Source: Zoogloea sp041917255
GTDB lineage: Bacteria; Pseudomonadota; Gammaproteobacteria; Burkholderiales; Rhodocyclaceae
NCBI GenBank assembly: GCA_041917255.1
Contig: JAYRYA010000003.1
Location: 131,041-195,040, forward strand
Length of the DNA: 64,000 nucleotides
Direction: 5' to 3'
Under the pieces are notes generated by a model. That model saw only the letters and a list, made by a program, of their open reading frames with translations, had not been told where the DNA came from and did not search any database. Below are positions 26,002 to 34,610 of the stretch, piece by piece. The translations under genes were made by a program, and so were the position numbers. Position 1 is the first letter of the stretch, and the number at the start of each line of letters is the position of its first letter.

Positions 26002-27837
26002 TTACGGTGCCTCGCACAGGCAGTGCAGGTAGGCGTGGCCCGGGTCGTTCCACAGGGTCAGACCCTGGAGTTCGGTGCGCAGGCGGGCGACGGTCTGCTC
26101 CACCAGCGAGCGGCTGCCGGGCTGGACGCCATCGGCCTCCTCGCCGTTGTCGAGCAGCTTGGCCAGCAACTGGTCGCGGGGCGAAAGAGGCTTCTCGACA
26201 TAGCTCACGTCGTAATCGGTGAGCCCGGCGCGGGCGGCGGCGGCCTTGAGGGCGGCGTCGAGCCCGCCGAGCTTGTCCACCAGGCCCTTGTCCTTCGCCT
26301 GGCTGCCCATCCACACGCGGCCCTGGGCCACCTGATCGACGGCCTCCGGACTCATCTTGCGGGCTTCGCCCACCACGGTGAGGAAGCGCTTGTAGCCGTG
26401 CTCGATGCTTGCCTGCAGGAGCTTGCCGATCTGCGGGTCGAGGGGCCGGCGCGGGTCGAGGCCGGCGGCCAGCGGCGTGGTGCCGATGCCGTCGACGGTG
26501 AGCCCCAGCTTGGCCATCGGGCCGGACAGATCCGGCAGCATCGCGAAGATGCCGATGGAGCCGGTGAGGGTGGTCGGGCTGGCCCACACTTCGTCGGCGG
26601 CCATGGCGATCCAGTAGCCGCCCGAGGCTGCCACCGATCCCATCGACACCACCACGGGCTTGCCGGCCTTGCGGGTGAGGGCCAGCTCGCGGCGGATCAC
26701 TTCGGACGCGGTGGCGCTGCCGCCGGGGCTGTCGATGCGCAGCACCACGGCCTTGATGGCGTCGTCCTCGCGGGCCTGACGGATCAGGCCGGCGACCGAG
26801 TCGCCACCCACCACGCCCGGCGGCTGTTCGCCGTCGACGATCGCCCCTTGGGCCACCACCACGCCAACCCGTGCGGCCGGATGGGGCGTTTCCTCGCGCA
26901 CGCGGCCGATGTAAGTGGCGAGATCCACATGCTTGAAGCCCTTGCCGTCGGCGGCCGGGCCCACCACCTGGCGTACGAAGTCGCGCCATTCGTCGGCGCT
27001 CTTCAAACCATCCACGAAGCCGTTGTCGAGCGCCATCCGCGCAGCGTCGCCTTCGGCTGCGGCCAGCAGTTCGGGCGCCTCGCCCACGTAGCGGGCAATC
27101 TGCGCGCCAGCTTTGGGGCGTGCCGCGGCGATGCCGGCCTGATAGGCTTTCCAGGCAACGTCGAGATACTCGCGGGTGGCTTCGCGATCCTCCTCCGACA
27201 TGTCGCTGCGCGTATAGGGCTCGACGAAGGACTTGTAGGTGCCCACCCGGAAAACCTGCATCTTCACGCCGATCTGGTCGAAGAGGCCCTTGAAGTAGGT
27301 GGGGTAGCGCCCGAAGCCGGTGAGCAGCACGTAGCCGTCGGGGTTGAGGAAAACCTCATCGGCCTGGGCTGCGAGGTGATACTGGGTCTGGTTGAAGTTC
27401 TTGCCCCAGGCGAACACCTTCTTGCCGGACTTGCGGAAGTCGGCCACCGCAGCGGCAATCTCTTCCAGCTTGGAAAGCCCGGCGCCAGCCAGGCTGTCTG
27501 GTTCGAGGATCAGCACCGTGATGCGCGGGTCGGTGGCCGCGTGACGGATGGCATCCACCACGTCGCGCAGCAGCACCTGACGAATGCCGTCGCCGCCTTG
27601 CAGCACGCTCATCGGGCTGCGCACGCTACGCTGTTCGACCAGGGTGCCATTGGGGGCAATGACCAGCGCTGCTTCGCTCGGCAGCGGCTCGATCTGGCTC
27701 GACCACCAGCTCCCGAGGATCACTGCCACCACCGCCAGGAACAACAGGTTGAGGCTCGCCCGGCGCAGCCGATCCACCCCACGCCAGATACCCGACCAAA
27801 CCCTTCTCACGACCCCCGGCCGCGTACTGCGATCCAT
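26002..27837 (-). CDS. sppA: SppA, signal peptide peptidase (67K type)
   Basis: 611 residues, the long two-domain SppA. One N-terminal membrane helix (about residues 28-48, ASLNLLFLAVVAVILGSWW). First S49 half with the catalytic Lys region around GKNFNQTQYHLAAQADEVFL. Second half with RIDSPGGSATASEVI and the nucleophile Ser in VSMGSVAASGGYWIAMAADE. It degrades cleaved signal peptides at the periplasmic face of the inner membrane. ATG 27837 has GGAGAGCAGG upstream; a 22-codon extension to 27903 is less likely. It diverges from the CoA-binding protein gene. Confidence 0.93.
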   Translation of the reverse strand: MDRSTRPGVVRRVWSGIWRGVDRLRRASLNLLFLAVVAVILGSWWSSQIEPLPSEAALVIAPNGTLVEQRSVRSPMSVLQGGDGIRQVLLRDVVDAIRHAATDPRITVLILEPDSLAGAGLSKLEEIAAAVADFRKSGKKVFAWGKNFNQTQYHLAAQADEVFLNPDGYVLLTGFGRYPTYFKGLFDQIGVKMQVFRVGTYKSFVEPYTRSDMSEEDREATREYLDVAWKAYQAGIAAARPKAGAQIARYVGEAPELLAAAEGDAARMALDNGFVDGLKSADEWRDFVRQVVGPAADGKGFKHVDLATYIGRVREETPHPAARVGVVVAQGAIVDGEQPPGVVGGDSVAGLIRQAREDDAIKAVVLRIDSPGGSATASEVIRRELALTRKAGKPVVVSMGSVAASGGYWIAMAADEVWASPTTLTGSIGIFAMLPDLSGPMAKLGLTVDGIGTTPLAAGLDPRRPLDPQIGKLLQASIEHGYKRFLTVVGEARKMSPEAVDQVAQGRVWMGSQAKDKGLVDKLGGLDAALKAAAARAGLTDYDVSYVEKPLSPRDQLLAKLLDNGEEADGVQPGSRSLVEQTVARLRTELQGLTLWNDPGHAYLHCLCEAP

Positions 27838-27920
27838 CCTGCTCTCCAATGTTTGCCTGTGATGCTGCCTGCGGTTGCCCGCAAGGTTTCGGCGCCCCGC
27901 CAATCCGGTAGAATCCGCCC

Positions 27921-28334
27921 ATGTTTGCCAATCCCCCGCCCGACCAGATCCGTCGCCTCCTGCAGGAGGTCAAGACCATTGCCGTCGTCGGCCTGTCGCC
28001 GCGCGTCGAACGCCCGAGTTACCGGGTGTCCCGCGCGATGCAGGGCTTCGGCTATCGCATCGTACCGGTTCGTCCGGCAGTTTCGGAGGTGCTCGGCGAA
28101 AAAGCCTATGCGCGCCTGTCCGACATGCCTTTCGTGCCCGATCTCGTGGATGTCTTTCGCGCATCCGACGAAGTCGGCCCGATCGTGGACGAATGCATCG
28201 CCCTCGGCGTCAGGCGCCTCTGGCTGCAGGACGGGGTGATCAACGAAGAAGCCGCCACGCGGGCGCAAGCTGCCGGCATGACGGTGGTGATGGATCGCTG
28301 CGTCTGGCGGGATTACCTGGATTTTATCCCATGA
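27921..28334 (+). CDS. CoA-binding domain protein (YccU-like)
   Basis: 137 residues forming one Rossmann-like CoA-binding domain: KTIAVVGLSPRVERPSYRVS, GYRIVPVRP, a DIVDVFR-type strand (PDLVDVFRASDEVGPIVDE), and VRRLWLQDGVINEEAATRAQ. It matches the small YccU family. The function is unknown but CoA binding is typical. It is coupled to dapF by an ATGA overlap, an arrangement that gives no clear metabolic link. Confidence 0.88.
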   Translation: MFANPPPDQIRRLLQEVKTIAVVGLSPRVERPSYRVSRAMQGFGYRIVPVRPAVSEVLGEKAYARLSDMPFVPDLVDVFRASDEVGPIVDECIALGVRRLWLQDGVINEEAATRAQAAGMTVVMDRCVWRDYLDFIP

Positions 28335-29170
28335 GCAGAAAGCTCGCCTTCACCAAAATGCAGGGTCTCGGCAACGACTTCGTGATGATCGACGCCGTGC
28401 GCCAGCCCATCCAGCTCACCGAAGACCAGGTGCGCCACCTCGCCGACCGGCATTTCGGCGTCGGCTGCGATCAGCTGCTGGTGGTCGAGCCGGCCCAGAC
28501 GCCCGGCGTCGACTTCCGCTACCGCATCTTCAACGCCGACGGTGGCGAGGTCGAGCAATGCGGCAACGGCGCCCGCTGTTTTGCCCGCTTCGTGTTCGAC
28601 CAGGGCCTCACCGACAAGCGCGAGATCCGCGTCGAAACCAAGAAAGGCATCATCGCGCCGCGCCTCGAGGCCGACGGCAACGTGACCGTCGACATGGGCG
28701 TGCCGGTGCTGAACCCCGCGGATGTGCCCTTCGTCAGCGATTCCGATGCCTACGTGCAGCCCCTCGACGTGGCCGGCACCTGCGTGGCGATCACCGCCGT
28801 CAGCATGGGCAACCCCCACGCGGTGCAGGTGGTGGCCGACGTGGACACCGCGCCGGTGGCCGAGCAGGGCCCGCTCATCGAGCATCACCCGCGCTTTCCG
28901 GCACGGGTGAATGCAGGCTTCCTCCAGGTGGTGGGCGAACATCGGGTGCGTCTGCGCGTCTTCGAACGCGGCGCCGGTGAAACCCTCGCCTGCGGCACCG
29001 GCGCCTGCGCGGCGGTGGTGGCGGGCATCCTGCGTGGCCTGGTCGCCTCACCGGTGGCCGTCGAAACCCGCGGCGGCGAACTCACCATCGCCTGGAACGG
29101 TGTCGGCACGCCGGTCCTGATGACCGGTCCGGCCGTCACCGTCTTCTCCGGCGAACTCACGCTCCCCTGA
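28331..29170 (+). CDS. dapF: DapF, diaminopimelate epimerase
   Basis: 279 residues. The catalytic Cys pair is intact: Cys77 in VEQCGNGARCFARF and Cys221 in GETLACGTGACAAVV. N-terminal FTKMQGLGNDFVMID and central MGNPHAVQV are also typical. It interconverts LL- and meso-diaminopimelate for peptidoglycan and lysine synthesis. Start ATG 28331 overlaps the previous stop. DUF484 follows by 25 bp, as in many proteobacteria, where xerC often comes next; xerC is not here. Confidence 0.97.
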   Translation: MSRKLAFTKMQGLGNDFVMIDAVRQPIQLTEDQVRHLADRHFGVGCDQLLVVEPAQTPGVDFRYRIFNADGGEVEQCGNGARCFARFVFDQGLTDKREIRVETKKGIIAPRLEADGNVTVDMGVPVLNPADVPFVSDSDAYVQPLDVAGTCVAITAVSMGNPHAVQVVADVDTAPVAEQGPLIEHHPRFPARVNAGFLQVVGEHRVRLRVFERGAGETLACGTGACAAVVAGILRGLVASPVAVETRGGELTIAWNGVGTPVLMTGPAVTVFSGELTLP

Positions 29171-29195
29171 TCCTCACCCCCACCCGGCCCACGCC

Positions 29196-29846
29196 ATGAA
29201 AGCTTCCGACGTCATCCAGTTCCTGCAGGCCAACCCCGATTTCTTCGACGACAACGCCAGCCTGCTGACCGACCTGACGGTGACCCATCCCCACAACGGC
29301 CAGGCGATCTCGCTCATCGAACGGCAGATGCTCGCCCTGCGCGAACGCATCGCCCAGCTCGAGAACAAGTTCGCCGAGCTGCTCGAGTTCGGCGAAGAGA
29401 ACGACGCCATCGGCGAGAAGGTGCATCGCCTCACCCTGTCGCTCCTGGAGGCAGAGGATTTCGAATCCATCCGCCAGGCCATCTACACCCACCTGCAGGA
29501 GGACTTCACCGTGCCCCACGTGGCCTTCCGGGTGTGGAACAGCGTGCTGTCGCGCAGCGGCCCCGAGTTCCTGCCGGTGGGCGAGGAGGTGCGCTTCTTC
29601 ACTGGCGATCTCACCGGCCCGTATTGCGGTACGCCGACCATCCGCGAAGTCATCAACTGGTTCGGCGCCGCCGGCCGGCAGGTCAAATCCGTGGCCCTGG
29701 TGCCCTTGCGCCGCGACGAGAAGACCTTTGGCCTCCTGGCCATGGGCAGCGAAGATCCCGAGCGCTTCTATCCGGCGATGGGCACGCTCTACGTCACCCG
29801 CATTGGCGAGATGGTTTCAGCCTCCCTCGTCCGCCAGCTCGGCTGA
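29196..29846 (+). CDS. DUF484 family protein (GAF-like)
   Basis: 216 residues: SDVIQFLQANPDFFDDNASL, a coiled-coil region (about residues 40-80, LIERQMLALRERIAQLENKF) and a GAF-like domain (about 85-210) with LVPLRRDEKTFGLLAMGSED. It matches DUF484, a cytoplasmic family linked by gene order to dapF and XerC. Molecular function unknown. Its stop codon overlaps the left end of a 119-bp palindromic element. Confidence 0.9.
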   Translation: MKASDVIQFLQANPDFFDDNASLLTDLTVTHPHNGQAISLIERQMLALRERIAQLENKFAELLEFGEENDAIGEKVHRLTLSLLEAEDFESIRQAIYTHLQEDFTVPHVAFRVWNSVLSRSGPEFLPVGEEVRFFTGDLTGPYCGTPTIREVINWFGAAGRQVKSVALVPLRRDEKTFGLLAMGSEDPERFYPAMGTLYVTRIGEMVSASLVRQLG

Positions 29847-29963
29847 GGGGCGCATAAAGTTACTGCGCAGGCCGATCTTGCGTCTGCGATGCTCGCCGTA
29901 CTCATGTACGGCTGCGCTTCTCGACGCAACCTCGACCTGCTCGCTACGCTTTCTGCACCCCTC
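29845..29963. repeat. 119-bp intergenic element with terminal inverted repeats and a nested hairpin
   Basis: The ends are 10-bp inverted repeats, GAGGGGCGCA at 29845-29854 and TGCACCCCTC at 29954-29963, with one mismatch. Inside are two nested inverted pairs: TTGCGTC (29878-29884) with GACGCAA (29923-29929), and GCCGTAC (29895-29901) with GTACGGC (29906-29912) around a TCAT loop. The layout is that of a miniature palindromic repeat. It resembles intergenic repeats I remember from related betaproteobacteria, but no second copy is in the window. Confidence 0.6.
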
Positions 29964-29998
29964 AGATGTCTGGCGATGCGTGCGGTGCGTTTCCCCCT

Positions 29999-30026
29999 AA
30001 TTCCCAATTCCCAATTCCCAATTCCC
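29999..30026. repeat. Tandem 7-bp repeat, four copies of AATTCCC
   Basis: Four exact head-to-tail copies of AATTCCC, 28 bp in all, end 8 bp before the ATG of the RlmI-like gene at 30035. On the mRNA this occupies the ribosome-binding region, and no Shine-Dalgarno is seen there. Confidence 0.9.
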
Positions 30027-30034
30027 ACATCCCC

Positions 30035-31219
30035 ATGGCCGATCTCATACTCAAACCCGGTAAGGAACGCTCCGTGATGCGTCGTCACCCCTGGATCTTC
30101 GCCGGTTCGGTGGATCGGCTGGAGGGGCGGGCGCGGGCCGGGGATACGGTCCTCGTCAAGGATGCCGACGGCAGGCCGCTGGCGCGCGCGGCGTGGTCGC
30201 CCGAATCGCAGATCCGCGCGCGGGTGTGGACCTTCGACTGCGAGCAGTCCATCGACCACGCCTTCATCAAGCGCGCGGTAGCCGCGTCGGTGGCCCGGCG
30301 GGCGGCCCATCCTTGGCTGGTCGGCCAGGACGGCGTTCGCCTGATCCACGGCGAATCCGACGGCCTGCCCGGCGTTATCGCCGACCGCTACGGCCCGGTG
30401 GTGGTGGTCCAGCTCACCAGCGCGGGGGCCGACAAATGGCGAGACGCCATCGTCGCCGGGCTGGTCCAGGCCACCGGCTGCAGCGCGGTGTACGAGCGAT
30501 CGGATTCCGACGTGCGCAAGCTCGAAGGCCTCGGCCCGGTGAGCGGGCTGGTGTTCGGCGAGATGCCCGAGCAGCTCACCATCGTCGAGAACGGCGTGCG
30601 CATGGAAGTGGACGTGGCCGGCGGACATAAGACCGGTTTCTACCTCGACCAGCGCGACAACCGCCTGCTCACCGGCCAGCTGGCCGCCGGGCGCGATGTG
30701 CTCAACTGTTTCTGTTACACCGGTGGCTTCTCGCTGCAGGCGCTGGCGGGCGGCGCGACGCGCGTCATCTCCATCGACTCGTCTGGGCCGGCGCTTGCCA
30801 CCGCTGCGCGTAACGTGGCGCTCAATCCCCAGCTCGATGCCAGCCGCGCCGAATGGCGCGAAGATGACGTCTTCCAGGCCCTGCGCACTCTCAAGACCGA
30901 AGGCCGCAAGTTCGACCTGATCGTGCTCGATCCACCCAAGTTCGCGCCGTCTGCGGCCCACGCCGACCGGGCCGCCCGCGCCTACAAGGACATCAACCTG
31001 CTGGGCTTTCGGCTGCTCAACCCGGGCGGCATTCTGATGACCTATTCCTGTTCGGGTGGAATCGGGCTCGAGCTATTCCAGAAGATTGTGGCAGGTGCAG
31101 CGGCAGATGTTGGCGTCGAGGCGCGCATCCTGCATCGCCTGTCCGCCGCGCCCGATCACCCCGTGGGCCTGGCCGTTCCGGAGGGCGAATACCTCAAGGG
31201 CCTGGCCTGCCAAGTGTGA
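30035..31219 (+). CDS. Class I rRNA methyltransferase, RlmI-like (PUA + SAM domain)
   Basis: 394 residues. N-terminal PUA domain (MADLILKPGKERSVMRRHPW, about 1-75), central RlmI domain (GESDGLPGVIADRYGPVVVV) and a C-terminal Rossmann methyltransferase: KTGFYLDQRDNR, LNCFCYTGGFSLQALAGGA, LDPPKFAPS and YSCSGG. It matches E. coli RlmI, which makes m5C in 23S rRNA. ATG 30035 begins right after the AATTCCC repeat; the upstream extension reads through that repeat and is not likely translated. Confidence 0.88.
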   Translation: MADLILKPGKERSVMRRHPWIFAGSVDRLEGRARAGDTVLVKDADGRPLARAAWSPESQIRARVWTFDCEQSIDHAFIKRAVAASVARRAAHPWLVGQDGVRLIHGESDGLPGVIADRYGPVVVVQLTSAGADKWRDAIVAGLVQATGCSAVYERSDSDVRKLEGLGPVSGLVFGEMPEQLTIVENGVRMEVDVAGGHKTGFYLDQRDNRLLTGQLAAGRDVLNCFCYTGGFSLQALAGGATRVISIDSSGPALATAARNVALNPQLDASRAEWREDDVFQALRTLKTEGRKFDLIVLDPPKFAPSAAHADRAARAYKDINLLGFRLLNPGGILMTYSCSGGIGLELFQKIVAGAAADVGVEARILHRLSAAPDHPVGLAVPEGEYLKGLACQV

Positions 31220-31339
31220 ATTAGTCCATGGAAAACGCAGTTTTTCGCGGTTTCTGAAGACAGGGGTATGTATTCTCCAGGCATTGAATGGTTAAATGAT
31301 GTTACGCATCACTCAGCCAGACGTACTTTGGAGAACTGC

Positions 31340-31879
31340 ATGAACACCCCGCTGCCCCCTGACCCTGCCGGATCGCTTGCGTCCGGCGACTCGACCGGGA
31401 ACACGGGGCCCATTGTGTCGCGTGAAAAGCGCGTGGCCGCCTTGCACCTTGCCCGTTACAACCTGCGTTATCTCGTGCGTCTGTACGGGGCTTTCGATGG
31501 CGATCTGCTGTTGCCCATCGTCCTGGGGGAAGTGGGGCTCTACAACATGGGCGGCCTTGCGCTGTCTGACGGGGCCGGCGTTCCAAGCTGTTGCACGAAT
31601 GAAGACACCTTCGACAGGTTGGCGCTACGCCCGTGCAATGCCTTCTCGATCAGCTCGTCCACCGGCATCCCTCGGGAAACCGTGCGACGCAAGGTCAGTC
31701 ATCTGATTCAACACGGCTACATCGACCGCGACTCGAAGGGCGGCCTGACGATCACCGCCAAGGCGGTCGGTTTGTGTTTGAAACCATTTGACGAGGAAAA
31801 CCAGAGCGACTTCCTCACCACCGCGAGCCGTATCGAGGCCGTGATGGCGAGCGCCAAGGTGCCCCGACCGTCAGCCTGA
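31340..31879 (+). CDS. Putative winged-helix protein of unknown function
   Basis: 179 residues; Shine-Dalgarno TTTGGAG 7 nt before ATG 31340. No signal peptide. The C-terminal half has a likely helix-turn-helix with wing: ISSSTGIPRETVRRKVSHLI followed by QHGYIDRDSKGGLTITAKA, as in MarR/GntR-like DNA-binding domains. The N-terminal half has an ALHLARYNLRYLVRLYGAF helix and a Cys pair in VPSCCTNED. It is preceded by an AT-rich 120-bp region in an otherwise GC-rich stretch. A transcriptional regulator is plausible; the target is unknown. Confidence 0.65.
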   Translation: MNTPLPPDPAGSLASGDSTGNTGPIVSREKRVAALHLARYNLRYLVRLYGAFDGDLLLPIVLGEVGLYNMGGLALSDGAGVPSCCTNEDTFDRLALRPCNAFSISSSTGIPRETVRRKVSHLIQHGYIDRDSKGGLTITAKAVGLCLKPFDEENQSDFLTTASRIEAVMASAKVPRPSA

Positions 31880-31914
31880 TCTGTGCCATGCCCGCGTGCC
31901 GGTGGCGATGCGGG

Positions 31915-32982
31915 TCAGCCCTCTTCCCACAGCGCGCCGCTGCCGCCCGGCGCCTTCAGCCCGAAGTGCTGCCAGATCGACGCGGTGGCCATCCGCCCCC
32001 GCGGCGTGCGCTGCAGGTAGCCCTGCTGGATGAGGTAGGGCTCCAGCACGTCTTCGATGGTGTCGGACGACTCGCCGATCGCCGCTGCCAGGTTGTCCAG
32101 CCCCACCGGGCCGCCGCCAAACTTCTCTAGCATCGCGCCCAGCAGCTTGCGGTCCATCAGATCCAGGCCCAGGTGATCCACGTCGAGCATCGTCAGCGCC
32201 GCATCCGCCACCGCGGCGGTGATGCGGCCGTCGGCGCGCACCTCGGCGTAGTCGCGCACCCTGCGTAGCAGGCGGTTGGCGATGCGTGGCGTGCCGCGGG
32301 CGCGTCGGGCGATCTCGAAGGCGCCGGTGTCATCGATCTCCACGTCCAGCAGGCGTGACGAGCGGCTGACGATGTAGGCGAGTTCCTGGGCAGTGTAGAA
32401 CTCCAGCCGCGACACGATCCCGAAGCGGTCGCGCAGCGGGTTGGTGAGCATGCCCGCGCGGGTGGTGGCGCCCACCAGCGTGAAGGGCGGCAGATCCAGC
32501 TTCACCGAGCGCGCCGCCGGCCCCTCGCCGATCATGATGTCGATCTGGAAATCCTCCAGCGCCGGGTAGAGGATTTCCTCCACCACCGGACTCAGGCGGT
32601 GGATCTCGTCGATGAACAGCACGTCGTGGGGTTCGAGGTTGGTGAGCAGCGCCGCCAGATCGCCGGCACGCTCCAGCACCGGGCCGGAGGTCTGGCGCAG
32701 ATTGACGCCCATCTCGGCCGCCACGATGTGCGCGAGGGTCGTCTTGCCCAAACCTGGCGGGCCGAACAGCAGCACGTGATCGAGCGCCTCGCCGCGTTTG
32801 CGCGCAGCCTGGATGAAGATCTCCAGTTGGTCGCGGATTTTCTGCTGGCCCACGTAGTCGGCCAGCCGCTTGGGGCGCAGGGCGCGTTCGAGCGCTTCTT
32901 CCTGGTGGCTGGCCTTGGCCGCGCCGATCAGCCGGGCGGTGGCGTCGGGCTGGCCGCCCTTGATGGCATCGGTCTCGATCAT
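31915..32982 (-). CDS. ruvB: RuvB, Holliday junction branch-migration ATPase
   Basis: 355 residues. AAA+ core with ALRPKRLADYVGQQKIRDQL, Walker A LLFGPPGLGKTTLAH, Walker B VLFIDEIHRLSPVVEE, sensor 1 LVGATTRAGML, arginine finger region LRDRFGIV, and the C-terminal winged helix (GLDNLAAAIGES, QQGYLQRTPRGR). It drives branch migration with RuvA in recombination repair. ATG 32982 overlaps the upstream permease stop. It is separated from ruvA by two genes. Confidence 0.97.
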   Translation of the reverse strand: MIETDAIKGGQPDATARLIGAAKASHQEEALERALRPKRLADYVGQQKIRDQLEIFIQAARKRGEALDHVLLFGPPGLGKTTLAHIVAAEMGVNLRQTSGPVLERAGDLAALLTNLEPHDVLFIDEIHRLSPVVEEILYPALEDFQIDIMIGEGPAARSVKLDLPPFTLVGATTRAGMLTNPLRDRFGIVSRLEFYTAQELAYIVSRSSRLLDVEIDDTGAFEIARRARGTPRIANRLLRRVRDYAEVRADGRITAAVADAALTMLDVDHLGLDLMDRKLLGAMLEKFGGGPVGLDNLAAAIGESSDTIEDVLEPYLIQQGYLQRTPRGRMATASIWQHFGLKAPGGSGALWEEG

Positions 32983-34043
32983 TGTGCTTCGTCCGTGGTG
33001 ACCGGGGAAAGGGCGGCGTCGTGGGCCGTCCACTCCCGGAACAGGGCCTGGCCCAGGGCGAGGAAGGTGGGGCCGAGGAACAAACCGATGAAACCAAAGG
33101 CCAGCACGCCGCCAAAGGCGCCCAGGGCGATCAGCAGGATCGGCAGGCTGGCGGTGCGGCTGATGAGGAAGGGCTTGAGGAAGTTATCCACCGAGCTGAC
33201 CGCCAGCGCGCCCCACAGCACCATGAAGATCGCCCAGCCGCTCTCGCCCTGCTGGTACAGCCAGAACGCCGCGCCGCCCCAGATCAGCGGCGGGCCGACC
33301 GGCACCAGCGACAGGAAGAAGGTGCCCGCCGCCAGCAGCAGCGCGCCGGGCACGCCTGCGATCACGAAACCCACCAGCGCCACCAGCGCCTGCGCCGCCG
33401 CGGTACCGACGATCCCGATCATCACCGCCTTCACGGTGTTGGCGGCCAGTTCGAGCAGCTGGTGACCCAGCTCGCCGCCCAGCCGCTCGGAGCCGGTTTC
33501 CAGCTGGTCGTAGATGTGCGCGCCATCCCGGTAGAAGAAGAATCCGATGAACAGCACGAGGGTGATCTGCAGCAGCCCCTGGCCCAGCACGCCGCCCAGC
33601 CCGAGGGCAAACTTGCGGGCCGGCTCGACCGCCTGCAGCGCCAGCTTGCGCATTTCCTGCTGACTGTGGGTGAGCTTGCGCACGTAAGCGTCCAGGTCGT
33701 AGCCCACGACGGGAATCTGCTTCACCCAGGCCGGCGGGCGCCCGTCGGATTCCTCGATGGCGGTGCGGGCCCAATCGACTGCCTCCATCGCCGCATCGGT
33801 GAGCGACGCCGCCAGCCCGATCATCGGCAGCAGCAGCACCGCGGTGAGCAGCAGGGTCATCGAGATCGCCGCCAGCCCATCGCGCCGGCCCATCCGACGG
33901 TACAGCGAGCGGTACAGCGGCCAGGTGGTGATGCACACCGTCCCGGCAAACAGGATCGCCGCAAAGAAAGGGCTGAGCACGAAGGCGCAGCCAAGAAGCA
34001 AAAGGGCCGTGATGGCCACCTGGGCGGTGCGACGGGGAGCCAT
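32979..34043 (-). CDS. AI-2E family transporter (PerM-like)
   Basis: 354 residues with about eight membrane helices, a long central soluble or helical region (about 85-150) and the typical ITLVLFIGFFFYRDG and VPVGPPLIWGGAAFWLYQ segments, then a C-terminal SSVDNFLKPFLISRT motif and final GLFLGPTFLALGQAL helix. This is the AI-2E/PerM family; members transport varied solutes (AI-2, Na+/H+, others). Here the substrate is unknown. Its stop overlaps the ruvB start. Confidence 0.88.
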   Translation of the reverse strand: MAPRRTAQVAITALLLLGCAFVLSPFFAAILFAGTVCITTWPLYRSLYRRMGRRDGLAAISMTLLLTAVLLLPMIGLAASLTDAAMEAVDWARTAIEESDGRPPAWVKQIPVVGYDLDAYVRKLTHSQQEMRKLALQAVEPARKFALGLGGVLGQGLLQITLVLFIGFFFYRDGAHIYDQLETGSERLGGELGHQLLELAANTVKAVMIGIVGTAAAQALVALVGFVIAGVPGALLLAAGTFFLSLVPVGPPLIWGGAAFWLYQQGESGWAIFMVLWGALAVSSVDNFLKPFLISRTASLPILLIALGAFGGVLAFGFIGLFLGPTFLALGQALFREWTAHDAALSPVTTDEAQ

Positions 34044-34118
34044 GGGGAGGTCTCGGGTTGGGGTGGGGGGATTATCGCCGAATCGGCGGGCGCCAAGCGT
34101 CCGGTGCGTCGGGCGGTT

Positions 34119-34610
34119 TCAGACGCCGGGCTTCCGTCTCACATAAACCGTCTTCTCCACCGTCGCCACCACTTCGCCCTGGCGGTTGATCACGTCCACC
34201 GTGAACACCGGCTCGAACTTGTCGCCACCGGCGGTAGCCTGGCGGATGGTTTCGATCTGATCGGGCGTGACGCGGAAGGTGGCGCGCACGGTGCCGCGGC
34301 CGGGGAGCTTGTAGTCGATGCTGGAGGCCTTGTCCCACACCACGTAGCTGCGGCCGAGCTGGTGCATGATGAGGAGCGCGAAGAACGGGTCGGTCATCGC
34401 GTACAGCGAGCCGCCGAAGTGGGTGCCCATGTAGTTGCGGTTGAGCAGCCCGAGGCGCATCCGCACGACCGCTTCGGTGTAGTCGGGCGACAGGCGCTCC
34501 ACATGGATGCCGGCGCCGATGAAGGGCGGCCACAGGTTCATCAGCATGCGCAGCGTGCCGGCGCCGAGCTTCACGTTGCGCATGAAGCCCTGCTTGAGTT
34601 TGACGCTCAT
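34119..34610 (-). CDS. DUF4442 hotdog-fold protein (putative thioesterase)
   Basis: 163 residues of the hotdog fold: a long helix region LRMLMNLWPPFIGAGIHVER, then RMRLGLLNRNYMGTHFGGSL with the GTHFGG loop typical of DUF4442, and strands ending VVATVEKTVYVRRKPGV. Related proteins hydrolyse acyl-CoA thioesters, but DUF4442 members lack proven substrates. Its ATG overlaps the ruvA stop, so it is translated from the ruvA transcript. Confidence 0.85.
   Translation of the reverse strand: MSVKLKQGFMRNVKLGAGTLRMLMNLWPPFIGAGIHVERLSPDYTEAVVRMRLGLLNRNYMGTHFGGSLYAMTDPFFALLIMHQLGRSYVVWDKASSIDYKLPGRGTVRATFRVTPDQIETIRQATAGGDKFEPVFTVDVINRQGEVVATVEKTVYVRRKPGV

Noticed and set aside
29999..30026. Tandem AATTCCC array considered as the start of a CRISPR array
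   Set aside because: Units are 7 bp with no spacers; it is a simple tandem repeat.
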